This document shows positions 11,001 to 21,120 of a stretch of 64,000 bases of DNA, piece by piece. The notes under the pieces were generated by a model that made no database searches, had not been told where the DNA came from, and was given only the letters and a program-made list of their open reading frames with translations. A program made the translations under genes and the position numbers. The DNA comes from Smittia aterrima. Lineage: Eukaryota > Arthropoda > Insecta > Diptera > Chironomidae. Numbering within the stretch: the first letter of the stretch is position 1; each line of letters begins with the position of its first letter. Location: positions 930,001-994,000 of the forward strand of contig CP093831.1 in the NCBI GenBank assembly GCA_033063855.1, in the 5' to 3' direction.

Positions 11001-14000
11001 GATGCACGATGAAATGTTTTGACTTCCCCTCTCGTTCTTTTCTAAATATCACGTCGATCGAATGGAGAGAGAGAAATTGACTGTTGACGGCTACTTAGAA
11101 TCGTAATAGTTAAAACAAACGCGCGTCTCATTATCAGAACAATTTGGAGTTTAGACAAATCTGTTCTCCGCTAAAAATAATTTCTTTTCGACACTAATCG
11201 CTTGTGTTTATGTGTCAGCCACGAAGTGAGCTCCATTAATATTTCTTGTTGAATTTTTGTCTTTCGCCAGTAAATAAATTTTTGTTTTAATATCACGAAT
11301 CGTCTAGCAAATTGAATGAGACAACAAGAGCCAAGAAAAGTTTCCAAAAATACCGCAAAACATGAAACTGAATTCTGACACAAACATTTCAAGTTTAAAT
11401 TTTGAGTTCAATGAGCAGCTTGATAAGTAATTCATTTAATTATGTAATAAACATTTCGTTGAACGATTTATTTTGCAGTCGTCTCTCTCACTGCCTCAAT
11501 GGAATTCCCAACATGTGTGAGCTGCATCGCTCAGATTGTTTTATTTGTGATCGCTTTTATTGTTATGGCTCAACGTAAACTCGAATCTCCCCCGAAAGCA
11601 GAAGCGTTGAACAGCATTCTTCTCTTCATGAATGAGTCGAAGTGTAAATTGAATCATTTAAACTCAGAACCTGAACAAACAAGACGCAAACGATGAATTC
11701 GTTTGGCAGAAATGATAAATGAGCAATGAAAACTTTGCGTTTGATCGAATTATTTAGTTTATTGAGCAATTCAATCGATGCCTTTCGTCTCGAAGCAATA
11801 AAATAATTGTTAGCTAATAACTTAAATTATTTCGTCGGGGCGTAAACATTGAGCCCTGCAACAAGAGTTGGGAGTGAGCTGAGAGATTTCTCTAGAAATT
11901 GAATTCCAAGCAGCACGAATTAGTGAAATTAATGCCTGTCTTGTGTGAAATGAGCGATTAAACCACTCGATTCATGGTCAAGGCACTTAATAAATCTTAA
12001 GAGAAATAATTTCGATCTTCTCCGATTTCTTTTATGAAGTAACAAAACTCCAACTGAGTGAAAGGGCGTCGGAGCAAACATTAACGAGTTAATTTTATTA
12101 TTTTTGGCTTTTGATTTACGTCGTTTTGATATCAACGTCTATTTCGTTAAGCTCAGCGAATTTTATTCTTAGATTAGAGAATATTTAGGCGTTGAAACTT
12201 GTTTCTTAAAGGTGAAAAGACAATGTCACGCTCTGCGGCAAACATCTTCTCAGACTCATAATCAAGCTATTCGCGATCATTAATAATCCTGCAGAGATCC
12301 GGTTAATCTTCTTGTTCTAACGACTTCGTAAAAAACTATTCAATTACTCGAATTGCCGTTCGTTGACTCAATCAATCGAAGAGAATTCCAAGTTGTGAAA
12401 ATAATAAATGACGAGCATTGGAAATTCCAAAACTGGTTCCAGTAATGAGCGTCATTAAGTTTTCGGTAGTTTTTATAATTTAATGAATCGTCTTTAATCA
12501 TCACAGAAACGAGAAAAAGTTGTTGCAGTCATGCGATCTCAAAAAGGAAATGAATTGCGCCAGAAGCGGCTTCTTAAAGTAATCAACAAAGTTGAAGTTC
12601 AACTCGTAAAATTCTCACTCGACTCGCATCGATCGTCAATGAAATGTTTAATTGATTGTTTACAAGATCAAAGTCAGAGACTCAAGAGGATTCCACTTTA
12701 TTGTTAAACGAGTTTGTCGTTTGACAAGTCTTAACATTTTATGAGCAAAGATGCTGAGAAGGAATGTCATCCAATCAGCTTAACAACGACATTAAAAACA
12801 TTTTACAAATTCATCCGCAACGCGTGCGTTCGTGACTCGCAAGAGAAAAGTGAAACAAACTTCGCTGTTTTAATCAATGGGGAGCTCGATTGGGCGCCAA
12901 ACTCATTTTGTTTCCCATTTCACGCAGCTTTTCGAAATAAATTGGAGATTTATTGTAATCGATCGCGTGTGTTTATTGTTTTAAATCCATAAATCAAGCG
13001 TTAACTGAATTGAGAAAAGCTGAATTTATAAAAATGTTTTTGGCAATTAAGTTCAAAGATATCACAAGCCTAGAAATTATTTCTTTCTTTCCGACTTGCT
13101 ATCAACTTATGCACATTATTCATCAGCGATTGTCTCGCTTTTCATCTCAGAGATTCAATCCATTAATTTATTTGTGCCACACTCGATCGATTGCTCATAA
13201 ATATTTAAATAAACTTTCGAAAACGGGAAGAGATTTTCATTTTATTCGTCTCGTCGTCTTTTTCCAGCTCATTTGATTTAGATGGAAACTCTGATTGAGA
13301 GATCTCAAAGATGATAACGATTTAATCTCGACAGATGGCCGGCAGAATCGGCTTGCGACTTTAATTGTATTTGGGGTGGATTTTGATTTAAAACTGACAA
13401 CAGACCCGGAGGGAAATTCTCGCCCACATTGTCGAATGCGATTAAATTCCCCTCGAACGTCAAAATCTGCGGAAGCAACGAATATTAATAAAATCATTTT
13501 TTCTAGTTTTAGTTTTTCTGTCGCTCATATCAACAGCGAATGCCATCAAATGCTATGTCTGCGGTCACAACTCCGATGCGCCATTCTACGACGCAAATGT
13601 CAACGAAACAATCATCAAAAGCATTCACAAATCATGCGACGAGTTCGATCGAATTCCTTTGGATCAGAAGTACAAATACGAAATGGAATGTCCTGAAGGT
13701 CACGTCGGGTGCATGTTGACAGTCGGAAGTAAGTAGTGCCAACCGATAAATCATAAGCGTCGCGAATCAACTGACATGATTGCGAAACAATTGATTTTTG
13801 ACATGCAATGCTCTCGGCGTTTGAGTAAAAACGTTCTTCTCGTGTCAACTTCAAATGCTTCATCACTTGCTCGCGACACTTTTGCATTCAATTTCTCTTC
13901 ATTGAAAATGGCGCAATGTCAACTTTAATTATTTCGTGTTCTTCTTTCTTCTAGCGAGAGTAATGAGAAGTTGCTCGGAGCTTCGAGTCGATGACTGCAA

Positions 14001-14376
14001 GACGGTGAACAGAGTTCATTACTGTTACTGTCATCGGCCGCTATGCAACGGAGAAAATGCTGAGAGCATAATTGAAAAGTTGGGCGACATCAACGACGAG
14101 GACGAAGAAGACAAAGAAGAAGATGTCGACTCTGATGATGAAGCCTCAGGTGATGAGGACGACGAGGATTTAAGTCATTCGAGCCCAAGAAACTTTGATT
14201 CCTCAGAGAGAACATCGCACGAGGAAACAAGTGAAGAAAATGATGTCTTTGTTGCCGCTGAGTCTTCGACAACGAAATCGCCAACAGCGAACAAAGCTGT
14301 CAATTCTAATTTAAGTAGAAATCTTCTGGTCATTGCATTGCTCGTTTGTTCATTTATCAACAAACATCAGAATTAA
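5017..14376 (+). CDS. Ly6/uPAR-domain GPI-anchored protein with a long acidic spacer
   Basis: Exons 2 and 3 are secure: 13507-13728 and 13955-14376. Exon 1 is inferred at 5017-5095: it has a CAAAATG start, a phase-1 donor GTAAAT, and supplies the missing N-terminus. The joined protein has 240 residues. A hydrophobic signal segment ending VLVFLSLISTANA crosses the exon 1/2 join. Next is a three-finger domain from IKCYVCG (about residue 40) to LCNG (about 132) with ten cysteines, including the family's closing Cys-Asn. A D/E-rich spacer of about 80 residues follows, then a hydrophobic tail (NLLVIALLVCSF) suited to GPI attachment. Such proteins sit on the outer cell surface and organise channels, septate junctions or signalling. 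On this model the 8.4 kb first intron contains two opposite-strand lipase genes. Tandem acceptors at 13506 and 13512 differ by six in-frame bases. Exon 1 is the uncertain part (about 0.5). Confidence 0.7.
5550..5850. repeat. Diverged direct repeat, copy 1 (3' side of lipase 1)
   Basis: This about 300-base segment is clearly similar to 9013-9290 in the same orientation. The best block is near 5777-5822 (the CATTCTCATCACAAACATG part). A second shared block is GAATTTGCATCAATTGCGA. No ORF is conserved between the copies. Similarity fades at both ends, so these are the remains of a duplicated non-coding unit that was copied with the lipase genes. Confidence 0.7.
5946..7116 (-). CDS. Secreted neutral lipase / phospholipase A1 family, copy 1
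   Basis: Four exons on the minus strand: 7074-7116, 6696-7015, 6473-6636 and 5946-6414 (996 coding bases, 331 residues). The start ATG at 7114-7116 gives a signal peptide MRNLVILSVLFFAAVATA. The mature part has FTVHGWGGSSTDG (oxyanion region), then AVDWSVGAGSNNY. Ser174 lies in GFSLGAH, Asp199 in LDPAGP and His264 in CAHSRA, so the catalytic triad is complete. This is the insect pancreatic-lipase-like family that includes PLA1 and digestive neutral lipases. Length is normal. Its neighbour at 7512-8669 has identical exon lengths and phases, so they are recent tandem duplicates. Gut digestion is the likely role, supported by paired GATA sites upstream. Confidence 0.93.
7136..7206 (-). promoter_or_regulatory. 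Promoter of lipase copy 1
   Basis: Reading the minus strand, a double GATA site (7191-7206) comes first, then CTATAAAAG (7165-7173), then the initiator TCAGTT (7136-7141) about 31 bases from the TATA box and about 20 bases before the ATG. The same three elements occur in the same order in the second lipase. Confidence 0.7.
7512..8669 (-). CDS. Secreted neutral lipase / phospholipase A1 family, copy 2
   Basis: Four minus-strand exons, 8627-8669, 8250-8569, 8031-8194 and 7512-7980, have the same lengths as in copy 1 (43, 320, 164 and 469 bases; 331 residues). The signal peptide is MKNLVILSVLVFVAVATA. Ser174 sits in GYSLGGH, Asp199 in LDPAGP and His264 in CAHFRA. The main differences from copy 1 are Ala to Gly after the nucleophile elbow (residue 177) and scattered changes in the loop after LDPAGP. 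The first donor is the weak GTTGGT, against GTGAGT in copy 1. It probably has the same digestive or phospholipase role in a shared tissue. Both copies are intact, so this is not a pseudogene. Confidence 0.93.
8689..8760 (-). promoter_or_regulatory. Promoter of lipase copy 2
   Basis: On the minus strand, the paired GATA sequence (8751-8760) is followed by CTATAAAAG (8719-8727) and the initiator TCAGTT (8689-8694). Spacing is almost identical to copy 1. Homology with the copy 1 upstream DNA continues to about 8920. Confidence 0.7.
9013..9290. repeat. Diverged direct repeat, copy 2 (5' side of lipase 2)
   Basis: This matches 5550-5850 in the same orientation, roughly three quarters identical by eye with small indels. 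The strongest blocks are at 9071-9089 and 9206-9252. Together with copy 1 it brackets the lipase pair. Confidence 0.7.
9804..9823. repeat. Third copy of a 20-base element containing an ATTTGCAT octamer
   Basis: TCGAGAATTTGCATCAATTG occurs exactly here and at 5610-5629. Sixteen of the twenty bases recur at 9071-9086. It contains ATTTGCAT, the classical POU-factor octamer. The surrounding sequence here does not otherwise match the two repeat copies. Confidence 0.5.
9824..13506. other. Distal part of the long Ly6 intron
   Basis: AT-rich DNA with many TTAATTA-type sites (for example near 10480 and 10590) and only chance-length ORFs. One ORF at 11499-11696 starts after a good acceptor (TTTTGCAG at 11479) and begins MEFPTCVSCIAQIVLFVIAF. 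It was considered as an alternative first exon of the Ly6 gene, but it gives two successive hydrophobic segments and a poor donor. No RNA gene or mobile element was recognised. Confidence 0.4.
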
Positions 14377-15221
14377 TAATCTGAGTGAACGAGACAACGA
14401 CTCACAATGAGATTGAACTTCAAGTATTTTATTGAACGATAGTGCTGAGCATTTGTGTCGTAGAATTAGCCGCGAGGGAAATGAATTTATCAACCAAAGT
14501 TAGATTTAAGTTTTGCTTTGCGAAATCATGAAATTTTCTCGAACTTCTTTTGTGATTGGAGCTAAAGCATTTGTGATCGAAATTTTAGAAAAATTACTCA
14601 ACGAAAATAAAGAAAACCATTCCAACCGCAAAACTATTAAGCGATTAGATTAGTTACATGTCTAAATATGAAAAATTCTTTGTAAGAACAGCGAATGTCA
14701 AAACCGGACAATTAAATTTAGTTTGTAGAAACGTCAAGTTGTTAGCTGAAAATTTGAATAAAGACTTGACTGTCAAACTCGATGCCGAAACTAATTGCTG
14801 CTCATCAACGTCTTCATAAAACTGCGAGAGGCCATAATCTTCCGCATTCGGCATCTTCTTTGTTTTGCTGAAATTTTAATTTACAGTGAAACATCAACGT
14901 TAACTTCGAATGTCAATTAATTTTTAATACAAGAATAGATTCCAACAAAAAATAATTTCCTTATGTCAATTCCAAAGCTAATCAGAAACAATTCGTCAGT
15001 TGGAGAAGGAAAATTAAATTGTTAAGAACATTAACAGAGCGAAGAGGCAAAAATGAAACTTAAAGATTTATTTAAGAAATGTGCTGGAGCTTTCTTTCAG
15101 CATCGTAACAACTAAGTGAGTTGGAGGATAAGATAAATATTTTTTAGATTTTAAAAGTTGAAGTGAATTCATTTGAGTAGCTCTCCTAGTTTTATTTCAA
15201 ATCCCTGGTCGATGTGTTAGC
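14377..15221. other. Convergent 3' region between Ly6 and dynein light chain genes
   Basis: The Ly6 3' UTR extends right, with AATAAA at about 14607. The dynein light-chain 3' UTR extends left, with minus-strand AATAAA at 15191-15196 and 15066-15071. A 66-codon minus ORF at 14654-14854 has no recognisable motif and is probably chance. Confidence 0.45.
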
Positions 15222-16295
15222 TTAGATCGCTAATCCGAAAACGCTGTGGACGAACGAAGATGTAATCAAGACATTCTTTCCAAATCGAAGCTAATTGAAA
15301 CTCACCTGCAGATGCAATACATTGATTTGTTTTCCCATCGCACTGTGCACGATCCATCGGTCTCGTTATTCCAATAGCACGAGCTTGCAGTATGCAAACC
15401 TGCTCCGTTCTTTTGCATAATCATACAAGTTACTGCGAGAAGAATAAGAATGAAAAATCGTTAAGGTGTTCGTGATTTTCCAGATAATCGAATCATTCCG
15501 TGTTTTAAAGTAATTACGGTAAAACTTTTGTTGATTTTGCAGGCTTCTTCGTTTTTCGCCCCCCACCTCACTCACGTTATCTCTAATTTCCAATCAAAAT
15601 AATACAAAGTTTTGACGGAGCGGAACGCAACCGTAGACCGAAAATGTTTGGAAATGTAAATTCACTCAATGTCGTCGTATGTGGTGAGGAGGAAGACGAC
15701 ATCGACGATGACTCATCCCTCTTTTGTTAAGCTTACCAATATATTTATAAGGCTTTTGCTGTTTGGTGAGAACACTCAGGCAATTTTCCACAACTGCTCC
15801 CGTCCAGTTATTAACTTTATCATGCTGGTAAGCGTTTCCTCCAATCGTCTGCTCAATCGCTTCTTTGATGATTTTCGAGACATCGTCGACGACGAATTGG
15901 TTCTGAAAAAAGGGCATTGTAGGATTACTCTTGCAGTGCTATGTGAAATACTTGTTGGTTCTTGCACTTATTATTCATAACTGATCCTGGAGAAGCCAAA
16001 TTCAAACAAATTTCGTTGTTGTTTGATCGATATTCATATATGATATATCATATGGCAATGAAATAGTGAATAAAAGTCGTTTCTACTGTTTTAAGCAACG
16101 ATTAAATATGAAGGGTGCTAAAGCATAAGAAATAAAGCAATTTACACGACTGTCTGGAGAGCTTCAGTCGAGTTTCAGAAGTAAACAAGTGAATGCCGAA
16201 TATTTTTTAGTCTTGAGTCATCGAGAAATTATTATCGATTGCTCGCAATTAGAGCGATCTATTGCAAAAGTTCTCACCTCTTCGCTGTTGTCCAT
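15222..16295 (-). CDS. Dlc90F: Dynein light chain Tctex-type (DYNLT1/Dlc90F)
   Basis: Four exons on the minus strand: 16278-16295 (MDNSEE), 15737-15902, 15306-15432 and 15222-15243, totalling 333 bases or 110 residues, almost the same as fly Dlc90F. Key stretches are NQFVVDDVSKIIKEAIEQTI, NAYQHDKVNNWT, TCMIMQKNGAGLHTASSCYW, DGSCTVRWENKSMYCI and the terminal SVFGLAI. All phases fit (0, 1, 2). It binds the dynein intermediate chain as a dimer and supports cargo binding and spermatogenesis in flies. The first and last coding exons are only 18 and 22 bases, so simple ORF searches miss them. One difference from what I recall of the family is Cys for Val before SVFGLAI, at the exon 3/4 join. Confidence 0.95.
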
Positions 16296-16865
16296 TTTGA
16301 GATGTTTGAGGACTTTGAGCTCACTTAACTTTGGATTTAGCTTGGGATGATAATTTACAATGAAATCTCTTTCAAAATTATTTTTGGTCGCTTCACAGAA
16401 CCGCTTCAATAACCGACTTTAGTGTAGGTCATTCTGAAACAACTTATAATGAAAGAAACTTCTCATGGCATTAGCCAAAAATTCACTTCAAAGTGGGGGT
16501 AGTCGATTTTCTGCTTTGACTCTACAAATCTTTTGCTTGATTAAGCTGAACAGTAGATAACACACTCTAATTTAAAAAGTGCAATTATTTCAGAATGCCC
16601 CTCTTATGTGAAGCGAGATTTTGCTTCATTTTCTCGATTTTTCGACGGCTCGAAAGTAAACAAAATATTTCTATTAATTTAAGAAAGGTAAGTAAGTCAA
16701 ACAGCCGGTCTTACTTGTTCGATTCACTGTGACACAGTTTGGAAAAGTGTGAAGAACACGCTTGAAAGCTGAGCCACAGGAAAATCAGCTTCGAATCAAA
16801 CTCGCTCGATCAAGAACTAAACAAAGATCATTTTCATTTCAGGATTTTCTTAAAACGGCAATAAA
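16296..16865. promoter_or_regulatory. Bidirectional intergenic region, Dlc90F / CacyBP, with 5' UTR intron
   Basis: The two start codons are divergent and 570 bases apart. On the plus strand, a 5' UTR intron of CacyBP is likely at 16688-16842: donor AAAG/GTAAGT, acceptor TTTCATTTCAG, 23 bases before the ATG. No TATA box is evident for either gene, as expected for broadly expressed genes. Confidence 0.5.
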
Positions 16866-17644
16866 ATGACAAACGAGGAAAATATTAAGGTAAGTCAACA
16901 TAAATCCTCAATAAACATGAATTTCATTAATTTCATTTCAGAATCTTGAGAACACTTTGAAAGAGCTTTCTCGATTCTCGTCTGATGCCATTTACCAGCG
17001 AAGCAAGGATCTCTTGAACTCTGAAATCAAAAAGATTGAAACTGAAATCGCTGCACTCAAAAGCCAAAGCGAGAAACAGGAAATCAAAGCGGTTACAAAA
17101 CCACAACGAGTCAGATCGGAGCTAACCGAGCATGCTTTTGATGAGAGTGATAAATTTGTGAAGATCTTCATTCCATTTAATTCCACTGGCATCTCTGAAG
17201 ATCAAGTTCATCTTGAAATGACCGAAAATTCCTTCAGCCTTGTCGTCGAAGGGGAAAGCAAAGATCATCATTTCACTGTTCGTAGCCTTTTAAAGCCAAT
17301 CGACGTCTCCAAGAGCTACAAGAAAGTTAAATCTGACATGATCTCAATTTACTTGAAGAAAGTCAAAGAAGGTAAGTTTGAAGAACTAAGAAAATTTAAA
17401 TATTTAATTAAAATCAATTTTAGGCGAAAAATGGAACTTCCTGACAGTAACTGAGAAACGACTTAAGGATGAGAAGAACAAAACGTTTGAACAAGACAAG
17501 GAAGCTTCTTCAAATGATCCGATGGGCGGTCTAATGTCAATCATGAAGAAAATGTATGACTCTGGCGACTCAGAAATGAAGAGGACAATTGCAAAAGCTT
17601 GGACTGAAGGCCAAGACAAATCTAAAGGAATGCCAATGTTTTAA
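16866..17644 (+). CDS. CacyBP: Calcyclin-binding protein / Siah-interacting protein (CacyBP/SIP)
   Basis: Exons are 16866-16889, 16942-17371 and 17424-17644 (675 bases, 224 residues). The N-terminus has a helical coiled region (LKELSRFSSDAIYQRSKDLL through the KKIETEIAALKSQ heptads). A CS (p23-like) domain follows from about FVKIFIPF to KVKEGEKWNFLT. The SGS-type tail includes DPMGGLMSIMKKMYDSGDSE and KAWTEGQDKS. This order and the size of about 225 residues are diagnostic of CacyBP/SIP. The vertebrate protein bridges Siah1 and Skp1 in beta-catenin ubiquitination and binds S100 proteins; in flies the partner set is less certain. It acts in cytoplasm and nucleus. AATAAA at 17651 ends the transcript. 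Confidence 0.94.
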
Positions 17645-17985
17645 AACTGAATAAAGAAAAATCCGAGCGTTTTCATAAAAATTCAAAATATTTTTTTCCG
17701 TATTCGAAAGCCCTGTTCGACACTCAAAAGAATTCGACAGTCAAAAAGTGAGAATTCCTCAAACGATTCTGAGCTCCGTTTTGCGCGAATTTTTATCGTC
17801 CCGTGTCGCGATTAGGTGTTCAAAACAGTTGACTTTTTTACTTTTCATATCGTTTCGTCGAAAGAAAGTGAAGCTGCTCGGAAATTTCAGAAAATTAGCA
17901 AGAAAATTTGATTTCAAAATCGTCGCTTTACGTTTCGTGCGTAAAACCTTCATTTTATCAAAAAATATTGTCCAAAACATGTTAA
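17645..17985. other. Short intergenic region, CacyBP 3' UTR to CTDSP 5' UTR
   Basis: Contains the CacyBP poly(A) signal at about 17651 and presumably the promoter and 5' UTR of the next gene. No TATA box or other clear element is seen. Confidence 0.4.
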
Positions 17986-19739
17986 ATGGACTCAATCATC
18001 ACGCAAGTCAATCGGGAAGATGAGCAGTTAAACGCTTTTGCCAATGATAAAGGTAAAGAAACCTTCAGCGACTACGCAATTCTTAATTCTTCTCCAAATA
18101 TTTGTGTTGATGAAAAAGAAGGTGTTGTTCTGGTGTTGCATTATCCAGGGCTGCTAAACAGCCTTGAAGAAAATGAATGAAGAGAAAAATATCAAATGTG
18201 TATAATATTACATCGCTTCTATAAATATCACCCACACACAGCTTTTGCTTGAAGAAACTGATTTGAAGTGTCCGTCACTGGCTTGGAGAGCTTCTGATGA
18301 TAGTCCTTAGGAAATTAGAAGCATCGAAGAGACGAAGGGAATTTTTTTTTGCGAGACGAAGATAGTGAAGATGGTTTAAATTTAGACTGAACTAATAATT
18401 AAACATCACACACAAATATATATTTTATATTTTAATTTTTTTTTGTTTGAACCTGAACATCCGAAAATAGATTTTGCACATTTTTCTTCTTCGCTTCCTC
18501 TTCGCGGCTATATACACACATAGTTGCCCTCCTATGTTCATCTATGTTACTCATAAATCTATCAGATTGAAGGCGAGAGGGAGAGGACGCGACAAGAGTG
18601 TGATGCTCGAGTTTTAATTATTTGTGTTAGAGAAAATTAGGCCAAAATGAAGACGAGAAGCGCTAATTAACAGCAATTTGCGTTTTCCCCATTTCAGCAA
18701 ACATAGATGAGAATGTGAAACCACCGAAACGAAGGATATGGGAATCACTCTTCTGCTGCTGGAGACAGCGGAGCTCTTCAACGACATCGAGACGATCAAA
18801 ATCCAGCCAAAATGGAGGTTCCGTAGACGGACTTCAATCACATCAGACAATAGGACAAGCGACTGGTCTTACGAGCGGCAGTGGCCAGAACAGATACCTG
18901 TTGCCTCAGATCAGACACTCGGACATGCACAAAAAATGTATGGTCATTGATCTTGATGAGACACTTGTTCATAGTAGTTTTAAAGTGAGTTCATAAAACC
19001 AGAATTTCCTTTGTGAGCATTTCCATTAATAATTAATTTTTAATTTTAGCCGATTCCAAACGCTGACTTTGTTGTGCCCGTAGAGATTGACGGCACTGTT
19101 CATCAAGTTTATGTGTTGAAACGTCCATTCGTCGATGAGTTTCTGAAGAAAATGGGAGAGTTGTATGAATGTGTTCTTTTTACCGCATCGTTAGCTAAAT
19201 ACGCTGATCCTGTCGCTGATCTTCTCGACCAGTAAGCCAATGCGAAAAAAAAAAGATAAAAATTCAAAAACTAATATTTATTTCTTTGTTTTAGATGGAA
19301 TGTGTTCCGGGCGAGGCTATTCCGAGAGTCTTGTGTGTACCACGGAGGCAACTACGTTAAAGATTTGAACAAACTGGGCCGGGACCTGCAAAAGATAGTA
19401 ATAGTTGACAACAGCCCTGCAAGTTACATTTTTCACCCCGAGAACGCAGTAAGTGTTTTGTGCATGACCGTAAAATCTCCAACAGCGAACTAATAAGCTT
19501 TATCTTTTTAGGTGCCAGTGAAGTCATGGTTCGATGACGCGTCTGACTCCGAGCTGCTAGACTTGATTCCGCTGTTTGAGAAACTGAGCAAGGTCGACTC
19601 GGTGTACACAATTTTGTGTAGCAATAACACAAATTCAATTTCAAACTTAATCACGCAGAACACGCTGACATCATCGTCGTCAACGGTCACCGTCATAACT
19701 GGCTCGCTGCAGCAAACAAATGACGCGAATAACACGTAA
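17986..19739 (+). CDS. Small CTD phosphatase (CTDSP/SCP family)
   Basis: Five exons: 17986-18052, 18698-18984, 19050-19231, 19295-19448 and 19512-19739, giving 918 bases and 305 residues. Exon 1 carries the SCP-type N-terminus MDSIITQVNREDEQ. Exon 2 has a basic stretch with CCW (possible palmitoylation) and the catalytic DLDET motif at 107-111. Later exons carry VEIDGTVHQVYVLKRPFVDE, ECVLFTASLAKYADPVADLL, FRARLFRESC and IVDNSPASYIFHPENAVPV, all near-invariant in SCPs. The enzyme removes phosphate from Ser5 of the RNA polymerase II CTD and from Smad or other proteins. After the catalytic domain it has a Ser/Thr/Asn-rich tail of about 50 residues that human CTDSP1 lacks. Retention of intron 1 would give a 64-residue product ending at 18180. 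Confidence 0.95.
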
Positions 19740-21120
19740 CATTTAAGGGCCGGCAAGATAAAACTATTTTTGTTGTTTTTTCATCGTTGACTTTCTTTTG
19801 TGTAAATATTCGCGAGCGAAAAGAAGAAGACGACGCGAAGGCGACGGTTTTTATCATCATTCGATTAGATAGCTAGCGCATACAAGAGTGAGTCATACAA
19901 GATTGCGAGAAAAACTTTTCGATCGAAAGCTTGATGATGTTGAGAGCGTTTCTGTGCATGTAGACGACGAAAAACTCCCAAAAACAAATAATAATCAACC
20001 AACATATGACGTATTCAATGTCGTGGCTTTGTTAGCTTTGTAATATCAAACTCACCGAACGTTTGCGCGCTCTTCTACATATCAGTAACTCCCAACTTTC
20101 TATCAACATCGAATCAAAATACTTTTTTTATACGACGAAGACGATCTTCCAAGCGCAGCTCGACATCATCGCTTTCTTAGAAAGAAGCAACAACGAAAAC
20201 AACTTTTTTTATATCAACGGACTTTAAAGTAGAATCAAACACATTTGTTTTGCTCACATTCTCACGATACATCGGACGAAAGGAAAAGTACAAGAAAACG
20301 TACATTAATGTTATGTAGTCAATTGACATTTAATTTAAACGCAAAATTAGCCTCTTGACCTTATGTTTTATTTGGATGATGTGCAATCTGATTGAAAGCA
20401 ATCTTAGCTGACATCAAATTATCCTCGTCCATTTATTTATATTCAAATTATGATCGCATAATTTATTAACCATTTTATTCTTAATCGACAACAGTTTAGA
20501 ATCAGTTTAGACTTCTTCGGGTTTTTTTTCCTAATAAAAGCTTACACAGTTTCGAGTCTCACAAAAAAACGTTCAATTCCATGCACGAAAGCTTTATGTT
20601 GTTTATTTCCGTCTTTCTTTTGTTAAGAGCATTTTTTGATTTCAACGACCGACAAATTAACATTAGATTTAAGTTTGCGAACGTTCATTGAGGGCCAAGT
20701 TTTCTCCTTAAAATTTTTTTCTTCCTTTAATTTGGTAAATCCTCAGCCACTCAAGGTTGAATTGAATGTAATTTGAGTTTCATTTTGTAATCGACGATGT
20801 AATGTTGCAATAAAATCGCCATGAAAGAATGTGCATTTTATAAGAATTGAAAGGAAAAAAGCGAAAGAAATTTGCTACTAGAAACTATAAAATTTTTACC
20901 TTTAGTTAGTGCTAAAGACAGACATAAAAGGAAAACGAAAAAAATAAAGTTGACGAGTAGACGAAATGTGGAGAAAATTGTAAAGAAGAATATTAAAAAT
21001 ATATATTGATATGTAACGATTAACGATATCACACAACTAAAATGCAAATGACTATTAAATTTTATATAACAAAATGTGTAAGAGGAAAAAATAAAACATT
21101 TTTATAAAACTCAGAAAGAA
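19740..21120 (+). other. Long 3' UTR of the CTDSP-like gene
   Basis: No ORF of interest. A Pumilio-type element TGTAAATA lies at 19801-19808. Poly(A) signals on the plus strand lie at about 20809 (CAATAAAATC) and 21089 (AAAATAAAAC), so the 3' UTR may be 1.1 to 1.4 kb. The end point is inferred. Confidence 0.45.

Noticed and set aside
11499..11696. ORF beginning MEFPTCVSCIAQIVLFVIAF as first exon of the Ly6 gene
   Set aside because: It follows a good acceptor, but joining it gives a second hydrophobic stretch before the true signal core and needs a poor donor. The exon at 5017 fits better.
14654..14854. 66-codon minus-strand ORF in the Dlc90F 3' region
   Set aside because: No motif, and it falls in likely 3' UTR or intergenic DNA between convergent genes.
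15669..15980. 103-codon plus-strand ORF opposite Dlc90F
   Set aside because: It is the antisense shadow of the dynein light chain exon 2.
16038..16053. Perfect 16-base AT palindrome ATATGATATATCATAT
   Set aside because: It lies in a Dlc90F intron. Short AT palindromes are common in such DNA and no function is indicated.
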